Of a stretch of DNA of 25,624 bases, positions 20,829-25,624 are shown piece after piece. Numbering within the stretch: the stretch's first letter is position 1; each line of letters opens with the position of its first letter. This DNA is from Candidatus Nomurabacteria bacterium (GTDB taxonomy: Bacteria; Patescibacteriota; Minisyncoccia; Phycocordibacterales; UBA9973): contig JAHFNM010000002.1 in the NCBI GenBank assembly GCA_023267415.1, positions 25,970 through 51,593 on the forward strand, read 5' to 3'. The notes beneath the pieces were generated by a model. It worked only from the letters and a program-made list of their open reading frames with translations. It searched no databases and was not told where the DNA came from. The position numbers and the translations under genes are program-made.

Positions 20829-21155
20829 ATGCGAAAAAATCAAAATACCGAGCAGCTTTTTGTCATAGAAAGGGAGGCTCGATACAAAATACGTATTAGT
20901 AAAGCCAAAAGAATCTGCGCGACAGCGGGTCTAACAATGTTGGCAATAATCGGAATCGCAATGCTTTGCGTGGGAATTGTCGGCTCATTTCTTTCCTTGG
21001 ATCCGAAACCATTTATGTTACTCGCTGGAATGGGATTTGTCGGAACATCTCTATTAACCGTTGGATATTTTGTAATCAAGACATTATCTTCATTCAAATT
21101 TCCAGAAGTGGTTCACACATCGGAGATAAACAAAGAGGGTTTTCATGATTACTAG
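20829..21155 (+). CDS. Small two-TM membrane protein, unknown function
   Basis: 108 aa. A basic cytosolic N-terminus (RKNQNTEQLFVIEREARYKIRI) is followed by two TM helices (about 35-57, TAGLTMLAIIGIAMLCVGIVG, and 63-86, PFMLLAGMGFVGTSLLTVGYF) and a polar tail (HTSEINKEGFHDY). It is AT-richer than its neighbours. No family recognised. It is convergent with the holB-like gene; a shared terminator separates them. Confidence 0.72.
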   Translation: MRKNQNTEQLFVIEREARYKIRISKAKRICATAGLTMLAIIGIAMLCVGIVGSFLSLDPKPFMLLAGMGFVGTSLLTVGYFVIKTLSSFKFPEVVHTSEINKEGFHDY

Positions 21156-21156
21156 C

Positions 21157-21183
21157 AAGGGAAGGCAAAATTTGCCTTCCCTT
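21157..21183 (+). terminator. Intrinsic terminator after the 108-aa gene
   Basis: 13-bp inverted repeat (21157-21169 / 21171-21183, arm AAGGGAAGGCAAA) followed on the plus strand by a run of Ts (21182-21187). It also lies at the end of the convergent holB-like gene, where it may act in reverse. Confidence 0.88.
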
Positions 21184-21189
21184 TTTTAT

Positions 21190-21855
21190 TTATATACTAA
21201 GCGCGATCGTTTCCAGGATCATCTTGACCGAAGAACCGGACATATAGAGATATTTTTTGAACTTGAGGATCTGTTCAAGCTTATTGTGGTTTTTTTGCGG
21301 ATCGGCTGAAAGGTAGTGTTCGAGATTGTCTAAAAACGCGATGGCTTTTTCGCGAACCTGTGCGGAGGCGTCGTCATCCTCGGATTTTTCTGCAAGCTTC
21401 CCGATAAAGGAGATGCGCTCCCCTATTTTCATATTCAAAAAGGTGAGGGCTTCGGGACCTGCGGAAGATCCTGCAGCATCTTCCGCAGGCATCACGACTC
21501 GCACTCGAGAGAGCAGCGTCGGCAAAAGCATGTCTGGCTTCGGTATCGCCAAAAATATATACGTATTTTCGATCGGCTCTTCAAAAGTCTTCAGGAGTGC
21601 ATTCTGCGCCTCGGCATTGATGAAGTCGGTATAGATGACAGATACTTTTCGCTCGCCCGAGGGCATGAGTTCTTGCCACGCACGCACATTGCGTGCGTCT
21701 TCCACGGAAAAAGAAACAAACTCCGAAACAAAGAAATCCGGATTGGCGGATTGGGAGATGCCGTGTTCCGCGAGCAGTGCGTCAATGTGAGCGCGCGCCA
21801 TGGCGCGCGCTCCACCGATCACGTACGCATGAAAAAAATTTTCTAGTTTTTGCAT
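21190..21855 (-). CDS. DNA polymerase III delta'-like clamp-loader subunit (short)
   Basis: 221 aa, about two thirds of E. coli delta' (HolB). It starts with HAYVIGGARAMARAHIDALL, where the usual Gly-rich P-loop (GPxGxGKT) is missing, so it cannot bind ATP in the normal way. The family's best-conserved stretch is intact: RKVSVIYTDFINAEAQNALLKTFEEPIEN, TYIFLAIPKPDMLLPTLLSR (the SRC-like arginine region). There is no zinc-finger insert. The C-terminal collar-like helices (EKAIAFLDNLEHYL) are short. Likely role: the non-ATPase clamp-loader arm that helps load the sliding clamp. It is translated directly after mreB, with five TAGAAAG-type heptads filling the gap. Confidence 0.82.
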   Translation of the reverse strand: MQKLENFFHAYVIGGARAMARAHIDALLAEHGISQSANPDFFVSEFVSFSVEDARNVRAWQELMPSGERKVSVIYTDFINAEAQNALLKTFEEPIENTYIFLAIPKPDMLLPTLLSRVRVVMPAEDAAGSSAGPEALTFLNMKIGERISFIGKLAEKSEDDDASAQVREKAIAFLDNLEHYLSADPQKNHNKLEQILKFKKYLYMSGSSVKMILETIALSI

Positions 21856-21890
21856 TCCTCTACTTTCTACTATCTATTTTCTACTTTCTA
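21856..21890 (-). repeat. Five 7-bp tandem repeats filling the mreB-holB gap
   Basis: On the minus strand the 35 bp form exactly five heptads of TAGAAAG type. The first heptad starts with the mreB stop codon (TAG) and the last abuts the holB ATG. The last heptad is TAGAGGA, which gives the only Shine-Dalgarno-like AGAGG, very close to the start. Confidence 0.8.
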
Positions 21891-22895
21891 GCGTTTGCTC
21901 ATTATAGAACGCTTATATGTTCCCAAGTGCTCGAGTGCAATTCCAGTGCCTTTGACCACGCAGTAAAGAGCATCGTCGGCAAGCACGGCTTTCACCCCAG
22001 TCTTTCGATAGATGAGTTCCGGAAAGCCTCGCAACTGCGATGTTCCTCCCGTCATGATAATGCCTTGATCGATAATGTCGGCTGCAAGTTCGGGCGGAGT
22101 TTCTTGGAGCACGTCTTTGATCGCCTTCACTACGGCGCGAAGCTCGGGATCGATGGCACGAACGATCTCATTTGTCGAAACCTGAGCCGTGCGTGGCAAG
22201 CCCTGCACAAAGTCGCGACCTTTGATGGTCACCGTCAATTCTTCTTCGAGTGGCACAGCAGCTCCGATATGGATCTTGATGTTCTCAGCGGTCTTGTCCC
22301 CAATGGCAAGATTGAATGTCTTGCGCACGTAGTCGGCAATGGCATGATCGATCTTATTTCCCGCGCATTTCACTGAAGTCGAAGCCACGATTCCGCCAAG
22401 CGAAATAACAGCCACGTCTGTCGTTCCTCCGCCAATATCCACAATCATATGCCCTTTGGATTCATGAATCGGAATTCCTGCACCGATGGCGGCAAGGATC
22501 GGCTCCTTCACCACGTATGCATTCTTTGCTCCAGCGCGTAGTGCAGCTTCGACAACAGCGCGTCGTTCCGTACTCGTAATGCCGGCAGGCACGGAGATCA
22601 TTGCCTCTGGCTTGAAGAAATTCCATTTGCCGAGCGCTTTCTGCATGAAGTAGCGAAGCATGGCCTCGGTCACTCTATAGTCTGCGATCACGCCGTCCTT
22701 CATCGGACGATACGCAATGATAGATTCCGGGGTCTTGCCGATCATCTCCTTTGCTTCGACTCCAATGGCAAGAATCTCATTGTCCTGCTCGGAAACAGCC
22801 ACAACAGAAGGCTCGTTCAGGACGATGCCTTTGCCAGGTATATAGACAAGCGTATTTGCCGTGCCAAGATCAATGCCGATTTTCTTTCCAAACAT
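21888..22895 (-). CDS. mreB: Rod-shape actin homologue MreB
   Basis: Membrane-associated actin-like filament protein that positions cell-wall synthesis; 335 aa, full length. Nucleotide-binding signatures are present: GIDLGTANTLVYI (7-19, phosphate 1), IVDIGGGTTDVAVISLGGIV (phosphate 2) and IIMTGGTSQLRGF (adenosine). YRPMKDGVIADYRVTEAML and the ISVPAGITSTERRAV loop are typical of MreB. ATG 22895 is chosen because TATAAT lies 6 nt before it; upstream in-frame ATGs at 22928, 22919 and 22916 would translate the -10 box. A DNA palindrome brackets the -10 and touches the start codon. A rod or elongated shape is suggested but not proven. Confidence 0.97.
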   Translation of the reverse strand: MFGKKIGIDLGTANTLVYIPGKGIVLNEPSVVAVSEQDNEILAIGVEAKEMIGKTPESIIAYRPMKDGVIADYRVTEAMLRYFMQKALGKWNFFKPEAMISVPAGITSTERRAVVEAALRAGAKNAYVVKEPILAAIGAGIPIHESKGHMIVDIGGGTTDVAVISLGGIVASTSVKCAGNKIDHAIADYVRKTFNLAIGDKTAENIKIHIGAAVPLEEELTVTIKGRDFVQGLPRTAQVSTNEIVRAIDPELRAVVKAIKDVLQETPPELAADIIDQGIIMTGGTSQLRGFPELIYRKTGVKAVLADDALYCVVKGTGIALEHLGTYKRSIMSKR

Positions 22896-22930
22896 GTGCG
22901 GATTATACCCGCACATCATTCCTTCCACAA
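22894..22930 (-). promoter_or_regulatory. mreB promoter with palindrome around the -10
   Basis: TTGTGG (22925-22930), 17-bp spacer, TATAAT (22902-22907) on the minus strand, 6 nt to ATG 22895. An 8-bp perfect inverted repeat ATGTGCGG/CCGCACAT (22894-22901 and 22909-22916) encloses the -10 in its 7-nt centre and reaches into the start codon. Confidence 0.8.
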
Positions 22931-22953
22931 GGAAAGAGCGAGATACAAAAGAA

Positions 22954-22982
22954 ACAGCCCAACACTATGTGTTGGGCTGTTA
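22954..22982 (-). terminator. Intrinsic terminator after the 77-aa gene
   Basis: 13-bp perfect inverted repeat (22954-22966 / 22970-22982), core CAGCCCAACAC, loop TAT, followed on the minus strand by TTTCTTTTG. It lies 1 bp from the stop at 22984 and just upstream of the mreB -35. Confidence 0.9.
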
Positions 22983-22983
22983 G

Positions 22984-23217
22984 TTACAAATTCTTCCAAT
23001 ACTTCGGAATACCAAGCTCGTTCAAAACCGCATACACCATAATCACAAGTCCTATCACCCATCTGATGATCACTACATACCAAATGTGCAAAAAACTCAT
23101 GAATCCCTCAATGGAGTGGGATAAACCGAGATACGCATTCCCGACCAAAAACAAAACTGCGAATAAAGCAATCCAGTCAAGCCTCATTTTCTTAGGCTGT
23201 GTAAAAGAAGGTTCCAT
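22984..23217 (-). CDS. Small two-TM membrane protein, unknown function
   Basis: 77 aa. A basic N-terminus (EPSFTQPKKMRLD) is followed by one TM (about 14-32, WIALFAVLFLVGNAYLGL), a short HSIEG loop, a second TM (about 41-66) and the tail NELGIPKYWKNL. Family not recognised. The start at 23217 gives a sensible positive-inside N-terminus; a TAAATA box lies 8 nt upstream but is weak. A strong terminator ends it immediately. Confidence 0.7.
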   Translation of the reverse strand: MEPSFTQPKKMRLDWIALFAVLFLVGNAYLGLSHSIEGFMSFLHIWYVVIIRWVIGLVIMVYAVLNELGIPKYWKNL

Positions 23218-23264
23218 AGACGATTTATTTAGTTGATTAAACTTTACTATCTAGGCGCAAAACG

Positions 23265-23465
23265 TCAAGAGAAAATAATCTTTCGTATCAGGCAAAAGAA
23301 AAACAATCCCAAATAGACAGTTCCGACAACACCGCAAAGTGTATTGATAGCGTGATGAAAGCATCCAAACACATTTATTACAAGGATCGGAATCAGGGCA
23401 ATTTTGAAATATCTGGCAGTGTCCCACTTTTTTCCGTGAGCGACTTTCTGTTTTGCAGTTTTCAT
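23265..23465 (-). CDS. Small two-TM membrane protein, unknown function
   Basis: 66 aa from ATG 23465: a basic N-terminus (KTAKQKVAHGKKWDTARYFK), then a TM (IALIPILVINVFGCF) and a second TM (TLCGVVGTVYLGLFFFCLI), ending RKIIFS with TGA. An in-frame GTG at 23558 would add 31 very basic residues but would translate the priA promoter repeats backwards, so it is rejected as start. Family not recognised; the existence of the gene is less certain than that of its neighbours. Confidence 0.5.
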   Translation of the reverse strand: MKTAKQKVAHGKKWDTARYFKIALIPILVINVFGCFHHAINTLCGVVGTVYLGLFFFCLIRKIIFS

Positions 23466-23523
23466 GCGATCAAGTTTTCTTAATCGTACAACTTTGCGAT
23501 TTTGTGTCAATTTTTTCCCTTCC

Positions 23524-23552
23524 TTTATACCTTGTACTTTATACTTTATACT
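23524..23552 (+). promoter_or_regulatory. priA promoter built from TTTATAC heptads
   Basis: TTTATA (23524-23529), 17-bp spacer, TATACT (23547-23552), then 6 nt to ATG 23559. 23524-23551 is four heptads, three exact TTTATAC and one CTTGTAC; the design matches the corA promoter, with 28 of 31 bases identical. Confidence 0.75.
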
Positions 23553-23558
23553 GGGCAC

Positions 23559-25496
23559 ATGTGGATCGTCGAAGTCGTACCTCTGAAGCGCGGCCTTCCC
23601 AAGGAGACGCTGACCTATTTTTCCGCCGAGCCGGTGGCTGACGGATCGGTTGTTTCAGTTCCCGTCCGATCCAAAGCAATAGATGCTATCTCGGTCAATT
23701 GCCGCGATGCACGCGAAGAAAAAGCCGCAATTAAGTCTGGCTCGTTCAGTTTGAAAAAGATCCTCAAGATCAAGACTGGCTCGCCTGTCCCTATTTATCT
23801 TTTTGAAACCGCGCGTCTTGCCGCACAGTATTACCGCACCGAACGCGGAGCCATCCTCAATCTGCTCATTCCGGATTATTCGTATTACGGAATGTTTGAT
23901 CACGAGCCGGCAAAAAAAACTCCGGGCGAACCGGACATCCAACCCGAGCGCCTGCTCTTTCAATCTCCACTCGACGACCGCATGGCTTTCTACCGGACCT
24001 TCATCCGCGAATCGTTTGCCAAGAAAGAATCTATTACCTTCGTCTGTCCTACCATCGCCGACTGCGAGCTTTTTTCCGAAGTGCTTTCCAAAGGTGTCGC
24101 AGACTTTGTCGTCATGATCCATGGCGAGATCGGCAAGAAAAAATTGGTGGCCAATCTGAAAAAGGTTGCTACCGAATCGCACCCATTCGTAACTATTGTC
24201 ACACCCTCGTTTGCATCACTCATGCGTTCCGATACTGGAGCGATTATCCTTGAGCACGAGAGCTCAAATGCATTCGTTACCCCGTCCAATCCCTCCTACG
24301 ATTTTCGCGTACTGATCGAGATACTGGCGCGCGCCTCAGGCAAGAAATTCATTCTCGGCGACAGCTTGCTCCGCGTAGAGACGTTAGGCCGACATGAATC
24401 AAAAGAACTCGGCACTGTGGCTCCGATCACATTCCGTGCACTTGCACCGATCGAGATCACCGTCATTCCGCATGGAGTGCCCGAGCAGATAGCTCCACGC
24501 GCGCGCAGCGATCAATTCCCGGCACTCTCCGAAGAATTGCGCTCGCTCATCGGTCGCGCAATGGAAAAAAAGTCACATATTTTTGCGTTCGCTCTTCGCA
24601 CCGGTCTTGCAACGATCACCCGATGTCGAGATTGCGGGACTGTAGTATTGTGCGAGCACTGCGAAGCGCCACTCGTGCTCTATGCCGGAGGCACCGACAC
24701 GCGCGTCTTCATTTGCAACAAGTGCAAGCGCCACAAACCATCCGAACAGAAATGTGGAAAGTGCAACAGCTGGAATCTTGGAGCAATCGGCACCGGCACG
24801 GCATTCGTGGAAGAAGAGATCCGCCGACTGTATCCCGACCTTCCTGTTTTTCGCATCGACCGAGAAGCCACGCCCACCCGGACCGAAGCACGAAAGATTG
24901 CGGCGGCTTTCGCCGCCGCAACCGCGGGCATCCTCGTTGGCACCGAAATGGCGCTCTTCTATCTCACTGATGCCGTGACCGATTCGATCGTCGTATCGTT
25001 CGACACACTCTTCAATATTCCAAGTTATCGTACGAACGAGCGCATCATCGAGCTTTTCCTCGCCATCGCCGAGCGCACGCGAGGCAAGCTCTTCGTCCAG
25101 ACAAAAAATCCCGGCGAACCCATCATTGAGCTCATCCAGTCCAACAATTATTCTTCGTGGTACCGCCAGGAACTTGCCGAACGCGTGGATTACAATTATC
25201 CGCCGGCTTCAACGATCATCAAGACCACTTGGCGGGGAAAGACAGCCGAAAAAGATGCAGCAAAGGATTATCTCCAGGAACTACTCAATCCATTCTCGCC
25301 AGACATATTTGAAAGCGTCGTCGTAAGCAAAGGAAAGAAGGAAATCGTGGTCAACGCCGTCATCCGTCCACGACGCGATGAATGGTCGCTCTATGCACTC
25401 CTCGAGGGCAAAGGCCTGTCAGATACCCTGCGCGAAACTCTGGCCAAGCTTCCAGAAGGATCCACTATCGCGATCAATCCGGACAATTTGCTGTAA
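23559..25496 (+). CDS. PriA-like primosomal protein with degenerate helicase motifs
   Basis: 645 aa, homologous along its whole length to PriA (primosomal protein N'), which reloads the replication fork. N-terminal DNA-binding domain: TYFSAEPVADGSVVSVPV (20-37). The zinc domain is kept: CRDCG (356-360), CEHC (365-368), CNKC (386-389) and CGKC (399-402), then GTGTAFVEEEIRRLYPDLPVFRID. The C-terminus is also PriA-like (QTKNPGEPIIELIQ; ELAERVDYNYPPAS). The motor motifs are lost: Walker A GxTGSGKT is FQSPLDDR (134-141), Walker B DEEH is LEHE (231-234), motif V KGHDF is FYLTDA, and motif VI AGRAGR is AERTRG (504-509). It probably still binds DNA and partners but should not hydrolyse ATP. ATG 23559 is chosen from the promoter. 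Confidence 0.9.
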   Translation: MWIVEVVPLKRGLPKETLTYFSAEPVADGSVVSVPVRSKAIDAISVNCRDAREEKAAIKSGSFSLKKILKIKTGSPVPIYLFETARLAAQYYRTERGAILNLLIPDYSYYGMFDHEPAKKTPGEPDIQPERLLFQSPLDDRMAFYRTFIRESFAKKESITFVCPTIADCELFSEVLSKGVADFVVMIHGEIGKKKLVANLKKVATESHPFVTIVTPSFASLMRSDTGAIILEHESSNAFVTPSNPSYDFRVLIEILARASGKKFILGDSLLRVETLGRHESKELGTVAPITFRALAPIEITVIPHGVPEQIAPRARSDQFPALSEELRSLIGRAMEKKSHIFAFALRTGLATITRCRDCGTVVLCEHCEAPLVLYAGGTDTRVFICNKCKRHKPSEQKCGKCNSWNLGAIGTGTAFVEEEIRRLYPDLPVFRIDREATPTRTEARKIAAAFAAATAGILVGTEMALFYLTDAVTDSIVVSFDTLFNIPSYRTNERIIELFLAIAERTRGKLFVQTKNPGEPIIELIQSNNYSSWYRQELAERVDYNYPPASTIIKTTWRGKTAEKDAAKDYLQELLNPFSPDIFESVVVSKGKKEIVVNAVIRPRRDEWSLYALLEGKGLSDTLRETLAKLPEGSTIAINPDNLL

Positions 25497-25524
25497 AAGC
25501 TGCCGAAGCCATGCTACCCGCATC

Positions 25525-25553
25525 TTGTATTCTATAGACAGTTGTGGTATATT
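25525..25553 (+). promoter_or_regulatory. Promoter of the gene cut by the right edge
   Basis: TTGTAT (25525-25530), 17-bp spacer, extended -10 TGG-TATATT (hexamer 25548-25553), then 8 nt to a GTG start codon at 25562. Confidence 0.7.
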
Positions 25554-25561
25554 CTGGCCAC

Positions 25562-25624
25562 GTGAATTCCGCTAGAGGTTACGAAGTTAATCTGTCTTTC
25601 GGGAGACTTTATCAAATACGATCG
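25562..25624 (+). CDS. Start of an unidentified protein (GTG start), cut by the window edge
   Basis: 21 open codons from GTG 25562, beginning (V/M)NSARGYEVNLSFGRL. Supported by the promoter 8 nt upstream and the absence of stops. Too short to assign a family. Confidence 0.45.
   Translation, partial: MNSARGYEVNLSFGRLYQIRS

Noticed and set aside
21693..22376. 227-codon plus-strand open frame across holB and mreB
   Set aside because: It is antisense to two conserved genes with clear motifs, has no promoter or start context, and is low in protein-like features.
23466..23558. 31-residue extension of the 66-aa membrane protein from a GTG
   Set aside because: It would translate the complement of the priA heptad promoter; the sequence is explained by that promoter.
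1..25624. CRISPR array, insertion sequence, prophage or rRNA/tRNA genes
   Set aside because: No regularly spaced 25-40 bp repeats, no transposase or integrase frame, no phage structural genes, and no rRNA or tRNA-like segments were seen on either strand.

Overview
The window looks like a chromosomal segment of a Patescibacteria/CPR bacterium, most likely Parcubacteria-like. This is judged from gene content and not from a database search. The signs are a divergent PriA that has lost its helicase motifs, a short clamp-loader delta' subunit, a sigma region 4-HARE-HTH protein, many small membrane proteins of unknown function, very short intergenic gaps, and few Shine-Dalgarno sites. TGA is used as a stop (for example in frr and at 23265), so this is not a recoded Gracilibacteria/SR1-type genome.

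Layout. 1-3150: an NRAMP-family metal transporter (cut by the left edge) divergent from a corA-like transporter, whose last codons overlap cysS. 3163-9954: a minus-strand block of little-known genes. It holds an unknown AT-rich gene, a soluble GAF-histidine kinase, a 97-aa unknown, two paralogous ~270-aa multi-TM proteins, two paralogous ~205-aa multi-TM proteins, and a PRMT-like methyltransferase. Most of these genes have their own promoter and several have their own terminator. 10003-11979: agmatinase (+) convergent with a deoxyhypusine-synthase-like enzyme (-), a probable polyamine pair separated by a bidirectional terminator; a 29-codon leader ORF precedes the latter. 12207-17698: dnaJ, then the unit (437-aa membrane protein)-mltG-gatB, then a 150-aa membrane-anchored protein. 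17770-18801: the sigma4-HARE regulator. 19001-20728: frr and rseP, separated by a palindromic repeat element. 20829-23465: a small membrane protein, holB-like, mreB and two more small membrane proteins. 23559-25496: the degenerate PriA, followed by the first 21 codons of another gene.

Two features recur across the whole window. First, at least 14 genes have a recognisable -10 hexamer only 4-10 nt upstream of the start codon, most often exactly 6 nt, which implies leaderless or nearly leaderless mRNAs. Second, several gene starts sit directly behind 7-bp tandem repeats. TTTATAC units upstream of corA, priA and (degenerate) frr generate the -35 and -10 at a 17-bp spacing. Five TAGAAAG-like units fill the whole gap between the mreB stop codon and the holB start codon.
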